From Amanita rubescens (Eukaryota; Basidiomycota; Agaricomycetes; Agaricales; Amanitaceae): a stretch of 64,000 nucleotides of DNA. The notes under the pieces were generated by a model, which did no database searches, was not told the origin of the DNA, and worked only from the letters and a program-made list of their open reading frames with translations. This document shows positions 33,917-45,540 of this stretch, in pieces. Position 1 is the first letter of the stretch. The number at the start of each line of letters is the position of its first letter. The translations under genes and the position numbers were made by a program. The DNA lies in the NCBI GenBank assembly GCA_015039365.1, contig WION01000063.1:1-64000 (forward strand), written 5' to 3'.

Positions 33917-35553
33917 ATCACTTCATTGACCTCCTTGTTTTTGCTCTTCTTCCGCAGCTCACCCCACAATTTCAGTTCCTCCTTCACGTCCTTGAAGTAA
34001 TCCTGGAGGTGTTCAAACATATTATCGTCTAACTCTTCGTTCATATTCTCTGACTCAATCTTGTACATCTTCCTTGCCACGTCAAGATCTCCAATACGGC
34101 AAAGCTTCAGCCCAGTATGGCAACTTTGGCTAAAGGTGAGTACTGCGTGGATCGTCCCTCCGGGCAGGATAAAACGTGTTTGTTCATCGTCCAACAGCAA
34201 CAACTCCAACCCTTCTAATCGATCAATGGCGTCTTCGGTTGAAAAGGTAATGAGCCCTGAAAAATGCTCTCGCACGTAGATATCAAGATTGCTCGGGGTG
34301 GGAGGCCAACAAAGCCAGAGTTTTCGTCCATTGATATGCTGGATGAGCTGGGAAGATCCGCAGTAATCCGTATGGGGGGTTGTGATGGCTCCTATCGGGA
34401 CAAGACAGCTTGCCCAGGCCCACGGATGGTCTGATTTCTTCTTTTCCGTTTTCCTCTCGCACACAAACTCCGTACAGTCCTCGACCAGGTTCGGTAATAG
34501 GTTAACTTTATCTAGGCCAGAGGATGATGCAGGAATGGTGAGAGCGCCAATCGGGAGAACCTTTTCACCCGAACTGTCTCCAGACAAGGGAAACAATTTT
34601 AACAGCTTTTCGATCGGGGTGTGGTTTGCGGGACCATTGCGTAAAAAATTGACAATACTCGCATGGTTGCCATTTCTTCTCGCCTCAGATAAGTCCGTTA
34701 TGACATGCGACATGTCTGGTTTGTCCGAGTCCCCCTTCGAGAGGTGTCCGGTACTCTGAGCATGGATAATGATGATATGTTTTAATTCTGGCCCATGTGG
34801 CCATGAAGGGACCGATTCCGAGGACCTGGATAGGGCCGTCACTAACTTCGACAGGATTTTCCGCCCTTGTTCATGCAGCGTTGGGTGCGCAGCGTCGGTG
34901 ATATCCTTACTCTGCCACCGATGATATTCTTCCATGATCCATGAGGGAGCTAAAATATATTTTCAGAGACTTATTTCTTAGCAGAGAGGAGCGGATCATA
35001 TTACTGCTGCGATCGAAGGTCATCGAGTCTGTTCGAGCTCGTTTTTTCGCTTTTTGTGAGTCACCATCTATCGTTGCTAGGTAAGAATGCTTTCAAGTTC
35101 GGTTCTTGGCATTCTCGTACCGTGACTTGGCTCAACTGCATCATGATCTCCCCCTCCAGATGTTGAATCGAGTCGCTTAGACGTTCGGCGCTTGCTGTTG
35201 GCAGAGTAGTTTCTAGCGTTTCTCCATGTGAATGAAAAGTCGTCCAAGAAATACAATGAGATTTCCGGATGTCGGGTGTAGGGTTTGCCATTGTCATGCC
35301 TACGTTTGTCTGCATATCTCCAGCCGTCTTCAGTCTTATAATAAACCTGGTGTTTTTCGTAGTTTTTCGGCCGTTCTATTGTGCGTTGAAAGTTTAGGAT
35401 ATCGGTAACTTCCTGTGTATCTGAACTTTCGACCCCAATATCTCCAATGTTGCCCACGTCGGCCTGTGGAGAATGGGGACCAACGAAGATTTTGTACTCT
35501 ATCCGTTCGGATTCGTTTTTGAACGATTTTCTAAAGATTGATGGGTATTGTTC
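33917..35553 (-). pseudogene. JmjC-like oxygenase gene, 3' end split by the retrotransposon
   Basis: Two exons are phased: 35121 to about 35553 (open, start unknown; an ATG lies at 35457) and 33917-34949, joined by a 171-base intron (GGTACGAG...TTTTAG). The second exon has LVPIGAITTPHTDYCG, LIQHINGRKLWLCWPP and LPGGTIHAVLTFSQSCHTG, the H-x-D...H pattern and flanking residues of JmjC-type Fe(II)/2-oxoglutarate enzymes. The present frame runs into the LTR and gains an alien tail to 33841; the native last 25 or so residues lie at 23319-23399. Upstream of 35553 a composite repeat starts, so the 5' end may also be lost. Role unknown; some JmjC proteins demethylate histones, others hydroxylate proteins. 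Confidence 0.75.
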
Positions 35554-35579
35554 TTACAAGGTGGTATTTTGTCAGTTTA

Positions 35580-37640
35580 ATTATTGAGGACTAGATTTCT
35601 CAGTGATACCTTGGGCCATTCTTAAAATAGAATTTCAATGGGTATCAAGCCTTGGGATATCGGTAATGAGAGCGCGTGATCACGCCGAGTCAGAAGTTAG
35701 AGAGAGGGACAAAGAGAGCCAAAGAGAGCCAAAGAGAGCCTAAGAGAGCCTTAGAGAGTTTGAGAGATTCGCCGCGCCCCTTTCAAATTCAATTGGCAGG
35801 ACTCGGCGTCTTCGACAGTTTCTCTCCTCTCTTCACCTTCCTCTTATGACATCCTCACGCATAAACCACACGTTGCGTTGCTTCCATGGGATAGACTTTC
35901 GGGTCGCCCTTTCCCAATCGAACATGCGTTACTGATTGGCCAGGCTACCTTACTCTTTCAACGGTTCATCCATAGGTTAGATTCCATGCCACCTGATGTC
36001 CATGCTCTTTTACTGGTTCATCCACAGGTTAGATTTCGCTATTACGAACAGTTCCTGACGTCATTGAAGTTCTTGCAGTTGTGGATGACGACGATGTGGA
36101 TCATTGCTTCTGGCACAACGGGGGAATCGTCGGGAGCATCGGCGATTGCCAAAAACGCTATCGGGGTATGGAACCTGACTGCATCCAAGCCGAGCTGGGT
36201 GTGTCTCGTTCGCAGCATCGGCCCCTGAAATCTTCATGTGAAGGATTTGGTCTTTTCCGGCAGCATTCACCTTCCAACAATTTAATAGAGTCCTCCCCTC
36301 GCGGTCGTCCTGAATTGGATGTCTCCCAAACAGCAGCCTTGAATCGGCTGCTTTCCCGTAGTGTCAAGACAACTTGCCGAGAACGCTCAGGCTGGAACGG
36401 TCCATAGCGACAGTACGTCGTTTTACGTCTCGCAAGCTGACCGGTTGCTCTAATCCTTTATCACTGCGATAGAAAGTTGCTCAATGGGATCCAGAAGCTT
36501 TGCCTTCAATACGTCCGGTCCTAATACTGCGTCGTTCGCTTTCTTGCTGACGTTGTGCCCGTTGGTGGCGGGTTCTCTCTTATTCGGCACATACGGCTCC
36601 TCTGCCATCAGCCTCTAGCATCTTTGCGCATCCTCCAACTTTTTATGCATGAAATACGCATCCTGTGCTGTTCCTTCTATCACCAGGCCCGTAAGTGCTT
36701 TATTCTCTCAATTTGCGTCTCGCACGCTAACCGATTCCTTTAGTTATGTATCTTCACGATAGAAGGTTGCTCAATGGAATTTGGAAGCATTCCTCTCAAT
36801 AAGTCCAGCCTTAATACCACGTCGTTCGCTTTCTCGCTGACGTTGTTGCCATGCTGGCGGCACATTCTCTCTTATTCGGCGCATGTGACTCCTCTATGGT
36901 TTGCTTCTTACTTTTTTCTTCATTCCTTTGCATCCTTCAACTTTCTATGCACGAAACATGCATCCAGTGCCGTTCCTTCTATCACCGGGCCCGTAAGTGC
37001 TCCATTTCTCTCAATTCGTGCCTCGCACGCTAACCGATCAATTTAATTTAGTATTTCCGCGATAGAAAGTTCCCCAACGCGTCCCTCTGTCATTTTTCTC
37101 TATATGGCCGGTCACAATATCGTCTTGTTCTCCCCCCATCCCACGTTCTTCGCGTTGGCCAGCGTGTTCGCCCAATTTGGTAGGCACGTCACGCGTGACG
37201 GCACCCGTCTCTCTCGCAATGTGCACATATTAGCGTTGATCTTGTGCGTTGAGGATTTTGCTATAATGTAGCCGTCAGGCGTCGTCAAGTGGGTTTGATT
37301 GCGTGTCACCCATTCTGCGGAGGGAGTGGTTCTGGCATTTCTGGTAAGGTGACGCACATTTGCCATTCTCAAGTCGCTGAACTGGCATGACCTCGAACCA
37401 AGTGGCCCACAGACCTTACCCCCGTAGGTCTTGTTTCTCGCCCTGCACACCAATCAATCCTTTTGACCTGTGTTTCCGCAATAGACAGTCGTGCATACTA
37501 TCCATTTACATGACGGTCTTGCTCAAACTCTGCCACTCTCGCAGTAGCTGACGTAATTCGCATTCCTTCTTTGTTAATAAATTGTATTCTGGCGCGAGTG
37601 ATAAGATAAGCAATCGTGATAACATGACGCGGGCGATGGA
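35580..37640 (+). repeat. Composite repeat, copy D
   Basis: Layout: GGGCCATTCTTAAAATAG leader, purine run (about 35699-35767), CTCTCCTCTCTTCACC, conserved GACTTTCGGGTCGCCC block, DUF6698-like debris (including TTTCCCGTAGTGTCAAGACA at about 36352), three roughly 290-base units each with CGATAGAAAGTT or GCGATAGAAAGTT (36473, 36763, 37058), and the TTTGTTAATAAATTGTATTC tail. No intact gene. Confidence 0.8.
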
Positions 37641-37814
37641 AAGCAAGGTAATAGATACAAGCAAGATGATACGCATTAGATACGATGGTATTGAAAACGG
37701 CCTGATCACTCTAGGCTTGTCAAAAACTTCCCGAGTGAGTACTCAACATGTATCTCAACGTCGTTCATACTATCCTGGCTGCTGCCTACGTTGAAAGTCT
37801 GACTTGTCTGACTT

Positions 37815-40050
37815 TCCTGCTTACCTTGGGCCATTCTCAAAATAGAATTTCAATGGGTTGAGAGCGCGTGATCACGGGTCAGGAGAGAGACAAAGAGAGA
37901 CAAAGAGAGACAAAGAGAGCCTAAGAGAGCCTAAGAGAGATTAAGAGAGATTCGCCCCTTTTGGCACTGGACTCGGCGTCTCGACAGCTTCTCTCCTCTC
38001 TTCACCTTCCTCTTATGTCATCCTCACGCAGAAACCACAGGAGTTAGACTTTGCGTCGCTCCCAAGGGATAGACTTTTGGGTCGCCCTTTCTCAATTGAA
38101 CATGCGTACCGTCTTGCTGGTTTACTGATTGGCCAGGCTACCTTACTCTTTCAACGGTTCATCCATAGGTTAGATTCCATGCGCTTATTATATCGCTATG
38201 AACGGTTCTTCAGGCTGTTGTGACACCTGATGTCCATACTCTTTTACTGGTTCATCCACAGGTTAGATTTCGCTATTATGAACAGTTCCTCACGTCATTG
38301 AAGTTCTTGCAGTTGTGGATAACGGCGACGTGGATTGCTTCTGGCACAACGGGGGAATCGTCGGGAGCGTCGGCGATTACAAAAAACGCTATCGAAGTAT
38401 GGAACCTGAGCCTCCAGCGCTTCTTTCTTCAGCACCCTCACAGGTCCTCCCTGAATGCATCCAAGCCGAGCGGTGCGTCTCGTCCGCAGCAGCGAACCCT
38501 CAAGTCTCCATGTGAAGGATATGGTCTTTTCCGGAAGCATTACAATTTTGACTACATGAACGTGATACTTGGCAACATCCACTTTCCAACGGTTTAATAG
38601 AGTCCTCCCCTAACGCCCACCCGGTGGAAGAGCGGTCGGTGTTGGAATTTGGTCGTCCTGAATTGGATGTCTTCCAGGCACTACCTTGAATCGGCTGCTG
38701 TCCCGTAGTGTCATTGCAGCTTTCCCCGTTACCAGCATTCTTGGCCCAGCTGGTCCAGGCTGGAACGGTCCATAGTGATTTGAGTACGTCATTTTTCTAA
38801 ATTTGCGTCTCGCAAGCTGACCGGTCACTCTAATTCTGTATCACTGCGATAGAAAGTTGCTCAATGTAATTCAGAAGCATTACCTTCAATACGTCCGGTC
38901 CTAATACCGCATCGTTCGCTTTCTTGCCAACGTTGTGCCCGTTGGCGGCGGGTTCTCTCTTATTCGGCGCATACGACCCCTCTACCACCGTCTTCTCGCA
39001 TTTTTTTCTTCATTCCAATGCATCCTTCAAATTTATATGCACAAAACACGCATTCAATGACGTTCCTTCTATCGCCAGGCCCATAAGTGCTCCATTCTCT
39101 CAATTTGCGTCTCGCACGCTAATCGATTCCTTTAATTATGTATCTCCACGATAGAAAGTTGCTCAATGGAATTCGGAAGCATTCTTCTCAATAAGTCCAG
39201 CCCTAATACCACGTCGTTCGCTTTCTTGCTGACGTTGTTGCCATGCTGGCGGCACATTCTCTCTTATTCGGCGTATGCGACCCCTCTATGGTTGGCTTCT
39301 CACTTTTTTCTTCATTCCAATGCATCCTTCAACTTTCTATGCACGAAACACGCATCCAGTGCCGTTCCTTCCATCACCGGGCCCGTAAGTGCTCCATTTC
39401 TCTCAATTCATGCCTCGCACGCTAACCGATCGACTTACTTCAGTATTTCGGCCATAGAAAGTTCCCCAACGCGTCCCTCTGTCGTTTTTCTCTATACGGC
39501 CGGTCACAATGTCGTCTTGTTCTCCCCCACGTTCTTCACGTTGGCCAACGCGCTCGCCCAATTTGGCAGGCACGTCACGCGTGACGGCACCCGCCTTACC
39601 TCTCTCTCGCAATGTGCACATACTAGCGTTGATCTTGCTTTAGCTCGTGCGTTGAGGACTTTTCTATAACGTAGTCGTCAGGCGGGTTTGATTGCGCATC
39701 ACCCGTTCTGCGGAGTGAGTAATTCTGGCATTTCTGGTAAGGTGACGCACATTTTCAGTTCTCAAGTCACTGAACCATGACCTCGAACCAAGCGGCCCAC
39801 AGACCTACGTTTTGATCGCCATATCGAGCTCTACCCCCGTAGGTCTTGTTTCCCGCCCTGCACACCAATCAATCATTTTGACCTGTGTTTCCGCGATAGA
39901 AAGTCGTGCATACCATCCATTTACATGATGGTCTCACCCTGCCACGCTCAAACTCTGCCACTCTCGCAGTAGCCAACGTACTTCGCGTTGGCAGCTTTGA
40001 AATATTAATACCCTTGTATCTCTCGTCTTTGTTAATAAATCGTATTCCAT
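37815..40050 (+). repeat. Composite repeat, copy E
   Basis: Same order as copy D: leader GGGCCATTCTCAAAATAG, purine run 37882-37956, conserved block, DUF6698-like debris (about 38290-38790), and boxes at 38848, 39150 and 39452 spaced 302 bases. The tail ends near TTGTTAATAAATCGTATTCC. Confidence 0.8.
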
Positions 40051-40625
40051 CCAATACTAAATACAGCGCGTGGTTCCCTCGTCCCAGTCGATCTTCATGG
40101 CATCGGCTCCGATCCCAGACCTAACGTTCAGCCACGGTTTCCTCTCCTCCTACTGTTCAATCTTTATTTATGTCGCCATTTCCGAACCCAGTGGAAAAGG
40201 CCTCCACTCAGCTGCTCAACTGACGATCGTCTGGCCCGCCAGGCACGAGCAGTGCCGCCATCATACTCTCATTGTTACACCCTCTCATGGTGCTCAAGAT
40301 CATTCGCACAGAAGTTGTCAAGAGTCGGACTTTACGTCGCTCCCATGGGCTAGACTCTCGCGTCACCCTTTCTCAACCGAAGACGTGCATCGCCAAGTAG
40401 CCGCACAGATTCCCTCTGCTTCGAAAAGCCAGGTTCAGTGCTTAGTGCCCAGCATTTACTCGGGCGCCGTCACTACCCTCTGGACTCTGGATGCGTTTAC
40501 ACGCATAAATCAGATAAATGCCCTTAATCTATTGAGGTATGTGGTCTAGAAATAATTGAAGTGGCAACATCTTAACTAGAGCAAGTATTCATTAAACCAT
40601 TACTGCCGACGGTACCTGCGCTTTG
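40051..40625. other. Spacer with a diverged conserved block
   Basis: No gene is supported. Positions about 40310-40400 hold another copy of the block (ACGTCGCTCCCATGGGCTAG, then TTTCTCAACCGA) without the purine leader. Confidence 0.5.
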
Positions 40626-41609
40626 TCACTCCTTGTCAGATAGCTCTGACCCAGAATCATCAACCGTATCCGGCCTACAGTGATGCTTGTGGAACAACAG
40701 ATGCGTGGTGATGAGCCCACACGCGTCACACTTGATAAACAAGCCCAAGAATTGCTCTTCAGTCAAACCGGGTTTCTCTATACATTCAAGCTTTGTTAGT
40801 TTCCGCCAGTCAGTTCGACGACTCAAATCCACGCCTTCAAACCCAGGGGCAGGAAGGGGTGAGTCCGTTAAATCTGCTCAAGTACATGCATTATGTCCAT
40901 GTTCTTAAGATCATCTTTTACATACCAGCTTGGGCATAAGTTCTCTTCAACCGCGTTTTGGTTACAGAACTCGTCTCCTTTTCGATATTGACTTGCGAAG
41001 GGTATGGCATTCCGACACCTTGTAACCCAGGCTCGTGGTGAGTGCCAGATTGATGTAGAATTGAGAAAGTTAGAAACTAACCTCGTAGCGGATAGCTCTT
41101 CGCTTTGATTTTTCCCCCTAGGTATACTCTTTCTAGTGGTACTGAATGAGGGGCATCAGTACCCGCTTCGTCAATGAGTCAGGCAAATGGTGGCCAACCT
41201 GAATATCCGCACCGGCCCTGGACACATTCGGCGACGTACTCCCCTTTGTACCGACCATCTATAGATAAGCATATTGCAGCTTCCTTATATGCCGTGTTTT
41301 TCCTGCGCGGTTCCAGCAAGGGACATAAACAACCTGGCCCAAGGTACTCATGGGTTTCGCGATACTGGCGCAATTCGTTTGGTGGTACACGCCCACCATC
41401 AGGCTTGAGCGGCCTATGGAAGCATCGCTAGTTCAGCTAATCATATATATTGTAGAGACCATGGTTACTTGCCAATAGTGCACGACTAGCTTCAGTTTAG
41501 CCGGGTCATAAGACATGACGCGGTGAGTTGACTTGTCAACGTCATATAATAACTTTTGACGGTAGGTTGGGAAGGTCAAAAACGGTAGTGGTTTGGGTTT
41601 TCTAGGCAT
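40626..41609 (-). CDS. Cys-rich conserved protein, paralogue A
   Basis: Five exons (41473-41609, 41199-41413, 41082-41141, 40926-41018, 40626-40873) give 250 residues with unbroken phase. Central motif: HEYLGPGCLCPLL, then GRYKGEYVAECVQGRCGY, a set of Cys likely to bind zinc. The C-terminus has CDACGLITTHLLFHKHHC, a C-x2-C...H-x4-H-x2-C arrangement of zinc-finger type. The first intron is GC-AG (TG|GCAAGT), placed identically in paralogue B. I recognise it as a family of Agaricomycete hypothetical proteins, but no function is known to me. It looks intact despite the repeats around it. Confidence 0.75.
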
Positions 41610-42615
41610 GATGAGACGGAATAAGGCTCAAGTGTTCAACTTCAGCGCAGGGATGATGTCACTGATGGTTAGAGTCAGAATGAGTCACTTGAGTGGCGTT
41701 CCTGAACGTCTGACTCACACAGGGCCAGTGGCGACCCTGTCACCGTTGAGCAGAAATCAGTTTAGAGCTAAGTGCACCGAGACTCGGTGGCAGCCTCGAT
41801 CGTTCAAGTGCGGGGTCAGCAGGGTGGATACGCATCTTCGAACTGTGAGGATGTAGTCATTCAACTTAAACCTTTGATGTTGAAGCATAATTAGTGGAAT
41901 TCTATTGGGAATCGTTTAAGTTCTGGCGTCAGGAAGTTCGGAGACCGAGGATCATAACTACCTCATTGACAATTTTTATGCAATACGATGACGATCAGCA
42001 ACTAATAATTCATTGAAACTCTTGAAACTTCGACTGAGTAAGATATTACGCCCCCTGAACGCTCCCAAGGCTTACATTTGGCCGGAATACCGAACGGCAC
42101 GGAGAATAGGCCCTTTCATATGGGATCGCCTGGCCTATGCTTTCGGAACAGCTTAGTTCTAGCTAGGTGACACCGACAATGCCATTCTTGTATTCATGAC
42201 ACCAACCTAGGCTCGGTTCTCACTGGGCTTATATTTCCCCAAGCATCCGAGTCCCGGGATGCACCGTCTTAGTACATGTAACCCTCAAGACCACCACACA
42301 GAAATTATCAGGAGCCAGACCTTATGTCGCTCCCAAGGGTTAGGCTCTTGTGTCATCTTTCGTACATCGTCAAGTGGACTGCGCAGATGTCACCTTCATT
42401 CCGGTGAGTCAGTCTCAGTTTGTCTTTTATTAGGATTCTTAGTTATTGTCCTACATTGGAGAAGTCATAAATTGAGGCATCTAGTCTAGGAAGATTGGAA
42501 ATATAAGCAGCATTTTAGAAGTATGGCCAGATGCTAGTGAAGAAGAGCAAAACAACTCGAATCTGCATCACAGTATATGTGCCGCTGTGCCTCGTTTATC
42601 CAAGGTTGGTCATTT
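41610..42615. other. Spacer between the Cys-rich paralogues
   Basis: No gene is supported. A diverged conserved block lies at about 42295-42375 (ATGTCGCTCCCAAGGGTTAG), similar to the one after paralogue A's 3' side at 40310. This suggests that gene plus flank were duplicated together. Confidence 0.45.
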
Positions 42616-43570
42616 TCAAGTTCTGTGCAACCTACACTCATGGTCGTCAAATATCTGATGCATGGTGATGAGTCCACATGCGTCGCATTGGACGAACAAG
42701 CCCATGAATTGCTCTTCAGTTAACCCGGGCCTATCCAAGCTGTCGAGCTTCTGCATTTTTCGCCAGTCGGTCCGGCGACTCAAATTCGCCTCCGGAAGCG
42801 CAGGAGCATGGGGAGGTGGCTCCAGTACATCTACTCCATGTGATGAGTCATCGTGATCAGCTCACGTTAGGAATTAATGTTTTGACATACTAGCTTGAGC
42901 ATAGGTTCTCTTCAATGGTCTTTTTGTTACGGGTCTCGCCTCCCTCTCGGTGAAGACTTGTGGAGGGCAGGGCGTGCCAGTGTCTTACAACCAAGTTTGT
43001 AAGTTGATACGGAATCGAGAAACTTAGAAACCAACCTCGCAGGGGATAGGTCTTCACAGGGAGACTACGTCTAGCGTATAATCTTTCTAATGGTACTGAA
43101 TGATGGAGTGCATGGGTTCTCGCTTCGTCAAGCGATTAGAATAATTGAGACTACTAACCTAGATAGCCGCACCGGTCCTCCGCACATTCGGCGACATGCT
43201 CTCCTTTGTACCTCCCGTCCGTGGTTATGTAAATCGCTGTTTCTTTATATGCAAGTTTTTCTCCGGGCGGCTCCAACAGGGGACACAAGCATCCTGGCCC
43301 GAGGTACTCGTGGGCTTCGCGATGCTGGCGCAATCCCTCCGGCGGAATACGCTCACCGTCCGGCTTCACAGGCCTATGGAAAAAAATGCAAGTTAATCCA
43401 ACTTAGCTTATTACGGAGGTTACTTGCCACTGGTGCACAACTAAGCCCCCATTTTCTGGGTTATAGGACATGAGGCGGCCCTCGCGAGTCGACTTGTAGA
43501 CGTCCAACAGCAACAGTTGATTTGGACGATAGTTTGTTGGGGAGGGCGGCGGTTTGGGATTCTTAGGCAT
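42616..43570 (-). CDS. Cys-rich conserved protein, paralogue B
   Basis: Five exons (43428-43570, 43159-43373, 43036-43095, 42891-42983, 42616-42860) give 251 residues. Intron positions and exon lengths match paralogue A, exons 2 to 4 exactly (215, 60 and 93 bases). Motifs: HEYLGPGCLCPLL, AECAEDRCGYL and CDACGLITMHQIFDDHEC. Tandem, same strand, about 2 kb from A. The gene starts 267 bases from the divergent DUF6698 gene. Confidence 0.75.
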
Positions 43571-43837
43571 GATGGAACGGATCAATGTAAGCTCTAGCGC
43601 GTACCACTACGTGTACGAATTCTGAGGTGCTAAGGGATGGAGGTGACGTTTTGCGCTAGGAATGGGCAGGAATTAGTGGGCTGACGGATTCTTATCTCCG
43701 CGCCCCTAGGCCAGCCACAATGACTCGAGTCATTTCTGGCGTCCCTGAATATGACTCACATGCCAATACAAAGGCAAGTCTGATCAGTCAAGAGAAAGTG
43801 TCATACCCCTCCGCAATCGGCTCGCCCTCACGCCCCA

Positions 43838-45084
43838 ATGCCTGAGGACGAAAATGTTCCTCCTGCAGGCACCGGCGCCCCAGCCAACGCGCTAAGGCTT
43901 GGAAACAGGAAAAAGCCGTGAGGTTATCAAAACTTCGTCTGCTACACACAGTGCTAATGGTATCCCAGCTCTACCAGTGATCCCTTCGTTCATCACGGAC
44001 GACACTTTGGCAGAACTGTGCATGCAATGTGTAATGTCCAAGCGTTGATAACGAACTGCCTACTCGTCTTCGAGAACGGGGAAGTTACACAAGAAATGCT
44101 GACACCACAGTCCGTATTTAAGTTTTTTGTTGGTTTCCCAACCTTTGACGTCACGCATCAATTACAGGCAACGAAACGAGTACAAGGTGTATCTGCGACT
44201 GTTGGAAGTAGTACCCCGACTAGAAGAGCGTATCGTGGACGGTTCGGACGAAGAATACAAGATAATGGCGAATCTGGTGCGCTTATTAGATCAGGAGTTG
44301 CTTAATCTAATCGTTTGCCGTTAGATTCAAAAAGGCATGTCAAGCGCAAGGTCAGATGATACCAAAAGCCTGAAGGGGGTCGTACTGGACTGGATAACCC
44401 CCCGAGACATGCCATTGAATCCACCACTCTCTCGTAGTGTCAAGACAACTCGCGGCTTTAACCATCCCGTCACTGGGGCACTCCTCTGCCCGGCTGGCCT
44501 AGACTGGAATGATCCGCAGTGACTTTCTCCCCGCTTATACGTGTTTCCGTATTTCGCTAATCTGCTGCAAAGAACTCGTACAAAGCTTGCCAGCGGCGAA
44601 CTGGGTGTTCGGGGAGATCAATGGCCATTGATGCTGTATGCAAAGCAGCAGTTTGACCCCGAAGAACCCTGGGACGGGCTCTTCAGAAGTGAACTTCTTG
44701 TCTGGGTTTGTACCCTTCTATTTTTTGGGGAGATTATCGACTACTTTGTGTGTAGGCCTTTAAACATATCTTTACTTCGCCCAGTTCTGTTGAGAAGGAA
44801 GTCAAAGCGACAAGATCAGGCAATGCTCGTATCCATGGCATGACTCGAGTCACGACGGGTTCTTTAGCCTACATAGCTACGCAGGTGTGTCAGACGTCTG
44901 AGCTTGTAACTCTTAGCGCTGATCGTTCAAGCAGCTTCGTTTCGCCTTGTCATCTTCATCTGTCTTTAGCAGGTCCGACACCACGACGGACTCGGAACGA
45001 TTCTACGAGAGCGTATCAGACTTTTTAGATGATCCCGATGAGAAGAATGAGGTTACTGATTTGTTGAACTGGTGGGATTGGTAG
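43838..45084 (+). pseudogene. DUF6698-family gene with one in-frame stop
   Basis: Six exons phase perfectly (43838-43917, 43969-44109, 44168-44518, 44573-44705, 44756-44884, 44935-45084) for 327 codons. Family landmarks: HHGRHFGRTVHAMCNVQALI, ARSDDTKSLK, TGALLCPAGLDW, TRTKLASGELGV, FKHIFTSPSSVE, ARIHGMTRVTTGSLAYIATQ, LRFALSSSS and TDSERFYESV. The only defect is TAG at 44322-44324 in exon 3 (between IVCR and IQKGMSS). No intron can remove it, so it is either a young pseudogene or a read-through or sequencing case. Function is unknown. Fragments of the same family recur in the nearby composite repeats. Confidence 0.75.
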
Positions 45085-45540
45085 GTCTCGCTTTCAATAA
45101 TACCTTCCCGATGTCCTCTATATCTTCGTCTCAAAGCCAGGTATTCCCCAGCTGTGTGACCCGTGAAGGGGGGATAACAAAACAAAGCGCGCTAGCCAAG
45201 CTGAAGGAGAAGAGGGCTAAGCTGAAACAATTACCGAACGGGAGGGCGTCGTAATATCTAGGATGGTGATAATTGGGAACAAGATATCATCATATCCAAT
45301 AAATCTTTTTTCTTGCATGACATCTTATCACTGTGACTGCCAGACAGTACGCAATCAGAATCTATTCTGGCATAAGAAAAACTCGTCAAAATTGTCCGAT
45401 TCATCCGCCCGAGTCCCATTCGTCCTCACGACAATACTAAAGAAGTCTTGCATCAAGCATTGGCAAGAAACTTGCTTGCCTCGGAAAGTCGCTCAGCCAA
45501 TGTCAAACACTTTGCATCAATGACGCATATAGGTCGAGAA
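45085..45540. other. Spacer
   Basis: No gene is supported between the DUF6698 stop and the next composite repeat. Confidence 0.4.

Noticed and set aside
42616..43570. Frame disruption between exons 1 and 2 of the Cys-rich genes with a GT donor
   Set aside because: Using GTAACC leads to a stop, but the GC donor two codons earlier restores an open frame in both paralogues, so no disruption is called.
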